DNA of 64,000 bases from Nocardioides baculatus (GTDB taxonomy: Bacteria > Actinomycetota > Actinomycetes > Propionibacteriales > Nocardioidaceae). How positions within the stretch are numbered: the first letter of the stretch is position 1; each line of letters opens with the position of its first letter. A model generated the notes under the pieces. The model had not been told where the DNA came from, made no database searches, and saw only the letters and a program-made list of their open reading frames with translations. Made by a program: the position numbers and the translations under genes. This document shows, in pieces, positions 6,835 to 22,847 of this stretch. The stretch lies in assembly GCF_016735675.1 (NCBI RefSeq), contig NZ_JAERSG010000001.1, positions 1-64,000 of the forward strand, in the 5' to 3' direction.

Positions 6835-8091
6835 TCACGCGAAGGGCGGTCGGGCGTCGCGGGCCATCGAGCGGCGTCCGGCCCAGCGCCACACGCGCGC
6901 AGCGCGGTCGCGGTCGGCGTCGTCGACGAGGTTGCCCATCCAGCGCAGCGCCAGCGTCATCAGCCAGTCGGAGCGCATCCCGGCCGGGCCGAGCGCGGAG
7001 ACCACCTTGGGCTGGGTCGCGATCCCGGCGAGCCGGCGTGCGATCGAGAACGCCTCGCCGTAGTGCTCCACCAGCGTCGAGCGCCACGCCTCACCGAGCC
7101 CGGTGCCGCTCGCGATGTGCTCGGCTACGAACCGGCCGGTCTCCAGGCCGTAGTCGATCCCCTCGCCGTTGAGCGGGTTCACGCAGGCGGCCGCGTCGCC
7201 GATGAGCGCCCAGTTGGGCCCGGCCACGTTGCTCACCGCACCACCCATCGGCAGCAGCGCCGAGGTCGGCATCCGCAGCTCGCCGGACAGCCCGAAGTCC
7301 TTGCCGATCGTGTTGGCGTAGGTCTGCATCAGCGGCTTGATGGCGACCTCCGCGGGTCGCCGGCTCGTGGCCAGCGTGCCGGCACCGAGGTTCACCGTGC
7401 CGTCGCCCAGCGGGAAGATCCAGCCGTAGCCCGACACCAGGTCGCCCTGCTCGTCGCGCAGCTCGAGGTGCGAGCTGATCCACGGGTCGTCCGACAGGTC
7501 GGAGTCGACGTAGGAACGACCGGCCACGGCGTAGACCGTGTCGCGGTGCCACTCGCGGCCGAGCAGCTTGCCGAGCGGCGAGCGTACGCCGTCCGCGACG
7601 ACCAGCCACTGGCAGGCGATCTCGAACGTGCCGTCCGCGCCGCTGAACTCGACCGCGGCGACCCGCTCCCCCGCATGCCGTACGCCGACCGCGCGGGCAC
7701 CCTCGACACCCCTGGCCCCGCTCTCGAGGGCCACCGTGCGCAGGTGGTCGTCGAGCTCGGTGCGGGCGACCGCGGAGCCCCAGTCGGGCAGCGAACCGCC
7801 CGGCCACGGCAGGAGCAGCGTCTGGCCGAACCCGTGGGCGCGCAGCCCGTGGTTGACCGTGTGGGAGCGCAGCCAGTCCTCGAGGCCGAGCCTCTGCATC
7901 TCCCCGATCGCGCGCGGCGTCAGCCCGTCGCCGCAGGTCTTGTCGCGCGGGAAGGTGGCCGCGTCGGCCAGCACGACGTCGAGCCCGGCGCGCGCGGCCC
8001 ACGCGGCAGCAGCCGATCCGGCCGGTCCGGCACCGACGACGAGCACGTCGGTCGAGGTGGGGGTCTGCACAGGGTGATTCTCGCCTGCCAC
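6835..8091 (-). CDS. Geranylgeranyl reductase family FAD-dependent oxidoreductase
   Basis: The 418-residue protein begins with an FAD-binding dinucleotide fold (VLVVGAGPAGSAAAAWAARA), followed by the family motif FPRDKTCGDGLTPRAI and a second FAD contact, LIGDAAACVNPLNGEGIDYG. Family members reduce isoprenoid double bonds; in actinobacteria the best-known role is partial saturation of the menaquinone side chain (MenJ), with chlorophyll and archaeal lipid homologues elsewhere. The menaquinone role is inferred. It would act at the cytoplasmic membrane surface and precedes the PlsC-like gene by 49 nt in the same direction, so the two may be cotranscribed. Confidence 0.85.
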   Translation of the reverse strand: MAGENHPVQTPTSTDVLVVGAGPAGSAAAAWAARAGLDVVLADAATFPRDKTCGDGLTPRAIGEMQRLGLEDWLRSHTVNHGLRAHGFGQTLLLPWPGGSLPDWGSAVARTELDDHLRTVALESGARGVEGARAVGVRHAGERVAAVEFSGADGTFEIACQWLVVADGVRSPLGKLLGREWHRDTVYAVAGRSYVDSDLSDDPWISSHLELRDEQGDLVSGYGWIFPLGDGTVNLGAGTLATSRRPAEVAIKPLMQTYANTIGKDFGLSGELRMPTSALLPMGGAVSNVAGPNWALIGDAAACVNPLNGEGIDYGLETGRFVAEHIASGTGLGEAWRSTLVEHYGEAFSIARRLAGIATQPKVVSALGPAGMRSDWLMTLALRWMGNLVDDADRDRAARVWRWAGRRSMARDARPPFA

Positions 8092-8119
8092 CCCAACCGC
8101 GGCGAAACCGCGGTGGGCC

Positions 8120-8677
8120 TCAGCCGTGGAAGGGCCGGTGCGAGAGGAGGTGCACCGACTCGTCGAGGCAGCCGGTGGTGGGGTGCTCGACGAAGAACGG
8201 CCGCGTGGCGTCGGACGGGTAGACCAGGAACGCGTCGACGTCGGCCGGTCGGCAGGTGCGTCGCGGGTAGTTCTCGGCGACGGTCTCCGAGACCCGGCTC
8301 AGGGCACGCTCGCCGGGGGCGAGCACGACCCGCGGGGTCGCTCCGGGGTCACGGTCCGCCGGAGCACCCACCGGGGTGCCGTCACCGCCGCCGACGTAGG
8401 ACAGGCCGCCGTAGCCCTGCACGAAGCACGTCCTGCGGCCGGTGTTGCGCAGCCGCACCACGCCGTAGCGGTGGCCGGCGGCCGCGTCCCGGGCCCGGTA
8501 GTCGGCGCTCAGGTCGGCACTGCGGCACTCCGGGGTGCTCGCCGCGGTGCGGGGCGTGGACACGCCGGACGCGCTCGCCGGAGGTGCGGTCGCGTGCTCG
8601 TGGAGGCTGACGACGAGCAGCGCAGCACAGACCGCCACCATCGACCAGAGCGAGCGGTGCCACATCGACCGGACCAT
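8120..8677 (-). CDS. Secreted DUF4232-type protein
   Basis: The 185-residue protein has a signal-like N-terminus (MVRSMWHRSLWSMVAVCAAL and further hydrophobic residues) and then an alanine-threonine-rich linker. The remainder contains RLRNTGRRTCFVQGYGGLSY, the LAPGERA motif and two cysteine pairs (TCF and TCRP), the pattern of DUF4232, a beta-sandwich domain found in exported actinobacterial proteins. No lipobox cysteine is seen at the cleavage region, so it is probably released or membrane-anchored by the N-terminal helix. Function is unknown. It sits downstream of rpoC, behind that gene's terminator, and upstream of the flavoprotein gene. Confidence 0.75.
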   Translation of the reverse strand: MVRSMWHRSLWSMVAVCAALLVVSLHEHATAPPASASGVSTPRTAASTPECRSADLSADYRARDAAAGHRYGVVRLRNTGRRTCFVQGYGGLSYVGGGDGTPVGAPADRDPGATPRVVLAPGERALSRVSETVAENYPRRTCRPADVDAFLVYPSDATRPFFVEHPTTGCLDESVHLLSHRPFHG

Positions 8678-8710
8678 GCGACCAGTGTGCGTCGCAGCCG
8701 GAAATGGGCC

Positions 8711-8743
8711 GAGCCCCGGCCCCCACGAGGGGGACCGGGGCTC
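8711..8743 (-). terminator. rpoC transcription terminator hairpin
   Basis: GAGCCCCGG-CCCCC pairs with GGGGG-A-CCGGGGCTC around a four-base loop, 12 nt past the rpoC stop codon. There is no T-run, as is common for high-GC actinobacterial terminators. Confidence 0.7.
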
Positions 8744-8755
8744 GGGTGACGACGC

Positions 8756-12601
<3,846 letters not shown>

Positions 12602-12697
12602 GGTGTGTTCCTTTGGTTGCTGTTTGAGTCAGTACGCCACTGGGTGGCTAGGGGGACCGAGGGACCCGGGCGGCGCGGACGCCGCCCGGGACTCACC

Positions 12698-16279
<3,582 letters not shown>

Positions 16280-16375
16280 GAGGTGTCCTCACAAATGAGC
16301 ATTGATCGGCGCCAACCGACCACCACGACAGCCGTCCGGAGGGCGTCGGGCATCTGAGGGCAGGCGCAAAGCGAC

Positions 16376-16404
16376 ACGATAGCGCATATGCGGGCACGCC
16401 TCAA
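16376..16404 (-). promoter_or_regulatory. rpoB promoter
   Basis: On the complement strand TTGAGG (16399-16404) and TATCGT (16376-16381) are separated by exactly 17 nt, a good principal-sigma promoter. The predicted transcript starts near 16369, giving a 5-prime leader of about 90 nt. The rest of the 230-nt gap between rpoB and the upstream Mce-associated gene shows nothing else that I can support. Confidence 0.75.
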
Positions 16405-16509
16405 ACGCGGGGTCAAGTCCCGAAGGAAAACGCCACGCGTTGCGGATGACTATGAACTCCCGGAGCGCCCGGGTCAAGCGGAACGCGCCGATTCGGCGGG
16501 TCCGTGACC

Positions 16510-17397
16510 TCAGCCCTGGACGGGCGAGGTGACCATGTCGTCGACCAGCCACGTGTCGTCGACGAGCTGCATGGACAGCGTCACCTGGTCCTTGTAGACG
16601 ACCGGCTCGGCGCTCAACTTGTTGGTCGTCGGCCGGTCGACGAAGACGAGCACCTGCACCCGGTCGGCGGACGCGCGGACGATCCCGGACGCCACCACCG
16701 AGGCGGTCACCCTGGTCTGCGTCTCGGGCGCGTTCTCCTCCAGCACCGCGAAGAGCTTGTCGTACTCGGTGCGGTAGCTGCCCGTCATCAGCGCCTGCGC
16801 GGCCTTCTGGTCCTCGTCGAGGGTCTCGTAGTCGTAGGAGAGGACGGGTACGACCGCACGCTCCGCGGCCACCTGCGCCGCGCGTGCGGCGGAGTCGTCC
16901 CCGCCGTCGTCGCCGGCGACCCACATCCAGACCGTCGCCGCGACGAGACCGGCGGCCAGCAGGCCCAGCCCGGCCAGCAGCCAGGACGGGACGCCACCGG
17001 GGGCCCGAGCCGGTCGCGCCGCCTTCTGCTCCTTCTCGGCCGTGCGGCGCTCGGCCGCCTGCTCCCTGGACCGTTCACGACGCTCGGCTGCACCTTCCCT
17101 GGAGCGGTGCCGCAGCAGGCGCGACTTCTCGCGCTCGGCCTCGACGTCCGTCAGGCCCGGGATCGGCGCGCTGCCCTCCTCGACGGGCGGCTCGTCGTCG
17201 ACCTCCGGGTGCGCGGCGTCGTACGCCGTCCGCGCAGCGGGGTCGAGCAGCACCTTCGCGGCCCGGTTGAGGGAGTCGAAGCGCCGGTCGCCGGGCTCGA
17301 GGTCGGCGATCTGCGCCTTCCAGGCGGTGCGGATGTCGTCGCTCGAGGCGTCGCGCGGGACGCCCAGCACGTCGTACCAGGTGGGGCCGTCGCTCAC
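16510..17397 (-). CDS. Mce-associated membrane protein with an N-terminal J-domain-like region
   Basis: From the GTG at 17397 the 295-residue protein starts with WYDVLGVPRDASSDDIRTAW and ends that region with NRAAKVLLDPAARTAYD, the helices I, II and IV pattern of a DnaJ J-domain. The invariant HPD between helices II and III is absent; the sequence there is ADLEPGD. A charged linker rich in Arg, Glu and Ala follows, then one transmembrane helix (WLLAGLGLLAAGLVAATVWM) and a C-terminal Mce-associated domain ending in VDDTWLVDDM. Its start overlaps the stop of the upstream Mce-associated gene by 4 nt, so it is the last gene of the Mce operon. Without HPD it is unlikely to stimulate DnaK. Confidence 0.8.
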   Translation of the reverse strand: MSDGPTWYDVLGVPRDASSDDIRTAWKAQIADLEPGDRRFDSLNRAAKVLLDPAARTAYDAAHPEVDDEPPVEEGSAPIPGLTDVEAEREKSRLLRHRSREGAAERRERSREQAAERRTAEKEQKAARPARAPGGVPSWLLAGLGLLAAGLVAATVWMWVAGDDGGDDSAARAAQVAAERAVVPVLSYDYETLDEDQKAAQALMTGSYRTEYDKLFAVLEENAPETQTRVTASVVASGIVRASADRVQVLVFVDRPTTNKLSAEPVVYKDQVTLSMQLVDDTWLVDDMVTSPVQG

Positions 17398-18029
17398 GGC
17401 GTGCTCCCCTCGTCCTCGGCCGGGGTCTGCGGCGCACCCTCGTCGTCGGCACCGGTCACCGGCGAGAAGTCGTCGACGAGCCACTCGCCGTCGATGACGA
17501 CGAGGTCCACGAGGAAGCGGAACGGCAGCGGCTCCTGGTCGACGGTCGTGGCCTTCTTGCCGGTTCCCTGCTCGTAGCTGTCGGTGAAGGCCCCGGCCAC
17601 CAGGACGCGGGCCGAGTCGTCGTCGATGGACGACACGGCCGTGGCGAAGACGTCGGCGGTGCGGGTGATCCCGCCCTGCGCGACGAGCTGCTCGGCGGTC
17701 GCGACCTGCTTGTCGAAGTCGGCGGCGAACTTGGGGGTGATCACGTCGCGGACCTGCTCGCGGTAGTCCGGCATCTGCCCGGAGTCGTCGAGCATGTCGG
17801 GGCTGTAGGTGCCGAGGCGCTTCACGAACTGGTCGGTGAGGCTCATCGCCTGCTCGCGCTCGTCGGGAAGGTCGAGGCCGCCGTCGGCTGAGGCGCGACC
17901 GGACACCGTCATCCAGATCAGGAGCGCGACGCAGACGGCCACGACCAGCGCCAGCGCAGCGGCGATCGCGATCCGGATCCGGGGGGTCAGTCGCGCGCCA
18001 GCAGGGGCTGGAGGTAGAGCCACTTCCAC
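17394..18029 (-). CDS. Mce-associated membrane protein
   Basis: The 211-residue protein has one N-terminal transmembrane helix (IRIAIAAALALVVAVCVALL) and an extracytoplasmic domain of the Mce-associated (Mas) type, ending VVIDGEWLVDDFSPV. Such proteins accompany mce genes in mycobacteria and other actinobacteria and are thought to stabilise the transporter complex. The start lies inside the end of the upstream MceF gene (43-nt overlap), and the stop overlaps the next gene by 4 nt. It is about 60 residues longer at the C-terminus than the recognisable domain needs, with an acidic tail. Confidence 0.8.
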   Translation of the reverse strand: MEVALPPAPAGARLTPRIRIAIAAALALVVAVCVALLIWMTVSGRASADGGLDLPDEREQAMSLTDQFVKRLGTYSPDMLDDSGQMPDYREQVRDVITPKFAADFDKQVATAEQLVAQGGITRTADVFATAVSSIDDDSARVLVAGAFTDSYEQGTGKKATTVDQEPLPFRFLVDLVVIDGEWLVDDFSPVTGADDEGAPQTPAEDEGSTP

Positions 18030-19276
18030 GTCTCCTCTCCGAGGCTGCTCGGAGCAACGCTACCGGCGCGCTCGAGGCGGGCGACCTCGGCCGGGTCGGA
18101 CGTCACCTTCCCCGTCGTGGGGTCGTAGGCGAAGTCCGCCGGACCCCAGCCGGTCGCCGGTCGCGGCGACTGGATGTTCTGGGCTCCTCGGGCGTTGCTC
18201 TTGGAGGCCGGCTCGGTGCACCGGGTGTCCTCCTTCATCGGCCGGTTGCTGCCGTCGAGCGGCGAGCGGCGGTCGGTGCCCTCGTAGCCCCCGTGGCAGA
18301 CCGCGGGGTCCTGGGTGAGGATCAGGCCGAAGTGGGCGTCGTAGAGGCCGGTGCCCGGCGACTTCGCCACCACGGTGTAGCCGCCCTCGACGACGTAGGG
18401 ATAGATGACGAGCAGCTGCTCGATCCCGTCGAGGTGCTTGACCACGACCTCACCGGTGGTGACCAGGTTGTTGATCAGCTCGCCGAGCTCGACCTCGTTG
18501 GCCTCGAGGAAGGCGCGCAGCTCGTTGGCGCCGAGCGACCCGTTGTCGATGAGCCTGCGGAGGTCTTGGTCGTGGTTGGCGACCGTGGTGGAGAACGTCG
18601 ACAGGTCGCGGGCGAAGCGGCGGAACGCCCGCTCGGAGTCGATCTGGCCGTTGAGCACGGTGTTGCTGTCGCGGATCAGGTCGACGGTGACGTCGAAGTT
18701 CTCCTGGGCCGTGCTGATGAACGAGCTGCTGCTGTCGAGGATGGTCTGCAGGTCGTCGCCGGCGTCGTTGAAGGCCAGGCCGAACTCGGAGGTGACCGTG
18801 CGCAGGTCCTCCTCGTCGACGCTGCGCACCGTCTCGTCGAGGTGCGTGAGCAGGGTGTCGGTCGCAATCGGTACGGCGGTGCGGTCGCGGGCGATCTCGG
18901 AGTCGTTGCGCAGGAAGGGTCCTTCAGCGCTCTGCGGCTGGAGCTCGACGTACTGCTCGCCGACCGCGGATCGGTTGCCGACGAGGGCCTTCGCGTCGGC
19001 CGGGATGTCGTCGAACTCGTTGTCGATGTCGAGCACGATGTCGACGCCGTCCCTCGTCAGCTCGAGCCGGTCGACCTGGCCCACCCGCACCCCGCGGTAG
19101 GACACCTCGGCGCCGGCGAAGGCGCCGCCGGAGTCGGCGAAGTGCGCCACGACGGTGTAGCTCTGGTCCACGAAGACCCGGTCGAGCCGCGCGTAGCGGG
19201 CACCGACGAAGCTGACGCCGATCAGCGTGATGAGGGCGAAGACGAGGAGCTGGACCTTGGTCCGACGGGTGATCAT
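17987..19276 (-). CDS. mceF: MCE family protein, MceF position
   Basis: The 429-residue protein has an N-terminal membrane anchor (VQLLVFALITLIGVSFVGAR), an MlaD/MCE beta-barrel domain (VVAHFADSGGAFAGAEVSYR, then GVRVGQVDRL) and a long helical region with repeated heptads, followed by a C-terminal part of low complexity. MCE proteins form hydrophobic tunnels that carry lipids or sterols to the inner-membrane permease. It is the sixth and last MCE gene in the operon. Its ATG at 19276 overlaps the previous stop by 4 nt. Confidence 0.9.
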   Translation of the reverse strand: MITRRTKVQLLVFALITLIGVSFVGARYARLDRVFVDQSYTVVAHFADSGGAFAGAEVSYRGVRVGQVDRLELTRDGVDIVLDIDNEFDDIPADAKALVGNRSAVGEQYVELQPQSAEGPFLRNDSEIARDRTAVPIATDTLLTHLDETVRSVDEEDLRTVTSEFGLAFNDAGDDLQTILDSSSSFISTAQENFDVTVDLIRDSNTVLNGQIDSERAFRRFARDLSTFSTTVANHDQDLRRLIDNGSLGANELRAFLEANEVELGELINNLVTTGEVVVKHLDGIEQLLVIYPYVVEGGYTVVAKSPGTGLYDAHFGLILTQDPAVCHGGYEGTDRRSPLDGSNRPMKEDTRCTEPASKSNARGAQNIQSPRPATGWGPADFAYDPTTGKVTSDPAEVARLERAGSVAPSSLGEETWKWLYLQPLLARD

Positions 19277-20739
19277 CGCGCCACCACCCCCGGGATCAGC
19301 AGGCTGACGAGGGCAGGGTCGTAGGCCTCGGTGAGCTGCGCGACGGTCGGTCCGCGCCCGCGACGCGGCGTCGAGGCGTCGTACGGCCCTGGTCGTGGCA
19401 GTGCGCCCAGTGTCGGCAGGGTGGGAAGGACCGTGGGGAGGGTGATCGTCGGCAGCGGCGGGAGCGAGGTCGGGACGCTCGGCGTCGGCAGCGGCAGCGT
19501 GGGCGTGCCGGAGCCGCCGCAGAGGCCGGGCACCGGGAACTGCTTGCAGACCACCGAGATGACCGAACCGGGCAGCCCGATGCAGGCCGTGACGTCGCCG
19601 CGCCGCAGGCCCTCGAGGCAGTCGTTGATCGCGTCGAGCGCGTCCTTGCACAGCAGGCTGGTGTCGGGCAGCGGCCCGTCCTGCGGGAGCTGGCTCAGCG
19701 GGATGCACGCCTCGGTCGGGAGCGTGGTCGGGATGGTCGTCGGGAGCGCGGTCAGGTCCACGTCGAGCGTGATCGAGAGGTTCGTGTAGTCACCCATGTG
19801 CAGGTTGCGGGCGACCTGCGGGTCGCGACCGACCGCCTCGTCGACGAAGGGGTAGGTCAGGAAGACGTTGAAGGCGTTGGTGAAGTCGTCACCGGACGCG
19901 GCGAGCTGGGTCAGCACGGGGTCGAGCCGCTGGAGCGAGGTGATCGTGGCGTCCTTGGACCGCGCGATGACGTCGACCGCGACCGACGACAGCTGGTCGA
20001 GCGCATCGAGCATCTCGACGAGGTCGTCGCGCTGGCGGTTGATCGAGTCGAGGGCGCTGGGCAGCTCCTCGAGGGCCTTGTCGATGGTCGGGAGCTGCTT
20101 CTCGGCAGCGAGGGCGAGCCGGTTGAGCGACTCGATCGCGTCGACGATGTCCTGCTTGTTCTCGTCGAGCTGACCGGTGAAGACGCGGAGCTGCTCGAGC
20201 ACCGACCGCGCGGACTCCTCGCGCCCGTCGAGGGCCTGGTTGAGCTCCTGGGTGATCGTCTTGAGCTGGGCGACGCCACCGCCGTTGAGGAGCAGGCTCA
20301 GCGCGCCGAGCACCTCCTCGACCTCCGGGTTGCGACCGGCCCGCTCGATCGGGATGACCGCGCCGTCCTTCATCTTCGTCGCGATGGCGCCCTCGTCGGG
20401 GGCGCTGAGCTCGACGAACTTCTCGCCGAGGAGGCTGGTCTGGCGCAGCTCGGCGACGGCGTTGCCGGGCAGCTCCACGTCGTTGCGCACCTCGAGGGTG
20501 ACGAGCGCCTGGTAGCCCTGGAGGTCGATCGCGGTGACCTTGCCGACGCTGACGTCGTTGACCTTCACCGTCGACTGCGGCACCAGGTCGAGGACGTCGG
20601 CGAACTCGACCTTGATCGTCATCGGGTCGTCCCCGACGTCGGGCCCGCCCGGGAGCGGGAGGGAGTAGACGCTGGCGTCGCACGACGACAGGGCCAGCAC
20701 GCCGAGCACGGCCATGGCGAGTGCCTTCATGCGCTTCAT
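19273..20739 (-). CDS. mceE: MCE family lipoprotein, MceE position (LprK-like)
   Basis: The 488-residue protein starts MKRMKALAMAVLGVLALSSC; the ALSSC lipobox predicts lipid modification at Cys20, the hallmark of the MceE (LprK) subunit. An MCE domain follows (VEFADVLDLVPQSTVKVNDV, then SVGKVTAIDL), then a helical rod and a C-terminal proline-threonine-rich region with several cysteines (PVPGLCGG and others). It is anchored in the membrane outer face as part of the lipid-import tunnel. It overlaps its neighbours by 4 nt on both sides. Confidence 0.92.
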   Translation of the reverse strand: MKRMKALAMAVLGVLALSSCDASVYSLPLPGGPDVGDDPMTIKVEFADVLDLVPQSTVKVNDVSVGKVTAIDLQGYQALVTLEVRNDVELPGNAVAELRQTSLLGEKFVELSAPDEGAIATKMKDGAVIPIERAGRNPEVEEVLGALSLLLNGGGVAQLKTITQELNQALDGREESARSVLEQLRVFTGQLDENKQDIVDAIESLNRLALAAEKQLPTIDKALEELPSALDSINRQRDDLVEMLDALDQLSSVAVDVIARSKDATITSLQRLDPVLTQLAASGDDFTNAFNVFLTYPFVDEAVGRDPQVARNLHMGDYTNLSITLDVDLTALPTTIPTTLPTEACIPLSQLPQDGPLPDTSLLCKDALDAINDCLEGLRRGDVTACIGLPGSVISVVCKQFPVPGLCGGSGTPTLPLPTPSVPTSLPPLPTITLPTVLPTLPTLGALPRPGPYDASTPRRGRGPTVAQLTEAYDPALVSLLIPGVVAR

Positions 20740-21881
20740 CGGTCCACCTCCACGAGGCCGCCGAGCGTGGGGTCGAAGACCTCCTGCGCGGGGAGCACGT
20801 CAGGCTTGCCGAGCGCGGCGGGGCGGTTCTTGGGCAGCAGGTTGGTGATCGTGTTGCAGACCTGTCCCGAGCGCTCGACCTGGCTGACGAAGCCGCACAG
20901 CAGCGCTGCCGGGTCATACTGGATCTGGTTGATCGCCTCACCGAGGTTGGCGCGCGTGTCGAGGGTGCCGGCCTGCGGGTTGTAGGTGAGGCCGAGGTTG
21001 TTGAGGGCCGCCGGCGCCACGTGCAGGATCTCGTCGAGCGAGTCGCGCTGGCGCACGAGCACCTTGGAGACCCGGTTGAGCCCGGAGATGTTGCGGCTGA
21101 GCGAGTCCTTGTTGTCCTCGACGAAGGTCTTGACGTCCGTCAGGGCGGTCGAGAGGTTCTTGGTCGCAGCGACCAGCTCCTGCCGCTCGCCGGCGAGCAT
21201 CGTCGAGACGTCGGCGAGGGACTGGTTGAACTGGCGCACGGTCTGGTCGTTCTCGGCCAGCGTCTGCATGAATCCCTCGAGAGCCCGGACGGAGCCGAAC
21301 AGCTCCTCCTTGTTGCCCGCGAGCGTCGCGCTGAGCCGCGAGAAGTCCTTGATGGTCTGGCGGAACGTGGTGCCCTGGCCGCCGAAGTTGTCGGCCGTCA
21401 CGGACAGCAGGTCGGACAGGGCCCCGTCCTTGTTGGCGCCCCGGGGGCCGAGCGCGACGTTGAGCCGGTCGAGGCTGTCGTAGATCTCGTCGAGCTCGAG
21501 CGGCTGCGAGGTCTGCTCGACGCTCAGCTCGGCACCGTCGCCGAGGACCTCGCCCTTGCCGGAGTAGGCCGGGGTCAGCTGGATGTAGCGGTCGCCCACC
21601 AGCGACGGCGCGATGATCACGGCCTTGGCGTCGGCGGGCAGCTTGACGGTGTCGTCGTACGTCATCGTCACCGTCACGTCGGTGCCGGTCGGCTCCACCC
21701 GCGTCACCGTGCCCACGGGAACCCCGAGCACGCGGACGTCGCTGCCCTCGTAGACCGAGATGGCGCGGGGGAAGTGCGCGACGACCGTCCGGCCCGTGTC
21801 GCCACCGAAGACGGAGACGGCGGCCGCGACGACGAAGGCGAGCACGACGAGCGGGACGAGGAGGCGCTTCACGAGGTCCAT
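20736..21881 (-). CDS. mceD: MCE family protein, MceD position
   Basis: The 381-residue protein has a membrane anchor (LLVPLVVLAFVVAAAVSVFG), the MCE domain (AHFPRAISVYEGSDVRVLGV, then PVGTVTRVEP) and a helical region. It ends near MceE's start with a 4-nt overlap and follows MceC by 3 nt. It is one of six non-identical ring subunits of the transporter. The order within the operon is the basis for the letter. Confidence 0.9.
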   Translation of the reverse strand: MDLVKRLLVPLVVLAFVVAAAVSVFGGDTGRTVVAHFPRAISVYEGSDVRVLGVPVGTVTRVEPTGTDVTVTMTYDDTVKLPADAKAVIIAPSLVGDRYIQLTPAYSGKGEVLGDGAELSVEQTSQPLELDEIYDSLDRLNVALGPRGANKDGALSDLLSVTADNFGGQGTTFRQTIKDFSRLSATLAGNKEELFGSVRALEGFMQTLAENDQTVRQFNQSLADVSTMLAGERQELVAATKNLSTALTDVKTFVEDNKDSLSRNISGLNRVSKVLVRQRDSLDEILHVAPAALNNLGLTYNPQAGTLDTRANLGEAINQIQYDPAALLCGFVSQVERSGQVCNTITNLLPKNRPAALGKPDVLPAQEVFDPTLGGLVEVDR

Positions 21882-21884
21882 GGG

Positions 21885-22847
21885 TCAGCCCACCTGCGGG
21901 ACGGGAGGGAAGTTGGAGATCCAGGTGTCGAACCACGGACCGGTGCCGAGCGTGTTGGCGAAGACCCGGTAGAACGGCGCCATCAGCCGGAGGCTGCTGT
22001 CGAGGTTGTCCTCGTTCTTGTTGAGGACCGCCACGACGTTCTCCAGGTGCGCCAGGGCCGGCGCGAGGTCCTCCCGCGAGTCGGCGATGAGGCCGGACAG
22101 CTCCTTCGACAGCGTCGTGGTCGACACCAGGAGCTGGTGCACGGCGTCGCGGCGGGCGACCAGCGCGCGGAACAGCACGTCGCTGTCCTCCATCAGCTTG
22201 ATGATGTCCTGGTCGCGCTCGTCGAGGACCGTCGAGACGCGCTCGAGGTTGACCAGGAGCGTGTTGAGCTGCTCGTCCTTCTCGGCGATGTTGGCCGAGA
22301 GCCGGCTCAGCCCCGACAGCGCGCCGCGGAACTCCTCCGGGGTGTTGCGGGTGAGGTCGGCGAGTGTGGTGAGCGACTCGGCCAGCTGGTCGGTGTCGAT
22401 CTGCTGGGACGTGGACGCCAGTCCCTCGAAGGCCTCGACCACGTCGAAGGGCGAGGACGTCCGCGCAGCCGGGATGGTGCCGTCCTCCTCGAGCTGGCCG
22501 CCGCCGGCCGGCTCGAGGGCGAGGAACATCGCGCCGAGGATCGTCTTCACCTTGATCGCGGCCCGGGTCTCGGTGCCGAACCGGGCGGTGTCGTCGACCT
22601 TGAAGCTCACCTTGACCTGGCCGTCGTCGAGCTCGATCTCGTCGACCTTGCCGACGCGCACGCCGGCGATGCGGACCTCGTCGTTCTTCTTGAGGCCACC
22701 TGCCTCGGTGAACATCGCGTGGTAGGTGTCGCCGCCGCCGATGATCGGCAGGTCGTCGGCACGCAGGGCAGCCACGAGGAGTGTCGCCAGCACGACGAGG
22801 CTGACGGCACCGACGAGGATCGGGTTGCGCTCCCTGAACGGTTTCAT
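21885..22847 (-). CDS. mceC: MCE family protein, MceC position
   Basis: This is the shortest MCE protein of the set at 320 residues. It has an N-terminal helix (PILVGAVSLVVLATLLVAAL), the MCE domain (AMFTEAGGLKKNDEVRIAGV, then RVGKVDEIEL) and a coiled helical region, ending soon after FPPVPQVG without the long tail seen in MceA, MceE and MceF. It overlaps MceB by 4 nt (ATGA). Confidence 0.9.
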   Translation of the reverse strand: MKPFRERNPILVGAVSLVVLATLLVAALRADDLPIIGGGDTYHAMFTEAGGLKKNDEVRIAGVRVGKVDEIELDDGQVKVSFKVDDTARFGTETRAAIKVKTILGAMFLALEPAGGGQLEEDGTIPAARTSSPFDVVEAFEGLASTSQQIDTDQLAESLTTLADLTRNTPEEFRGALSGLSRLSANIAEKDEQLNTLLVNLERVSTVLDERDQDIIKLMEDSDVLFRALVARRDAVHQLLVSTTTLSKELSGLIADSREDLAPALAHLENVVAVLNKNEDNLDSSLRLMAPFYRVFANTLGTGPWFDTWISNFPPVPQVG

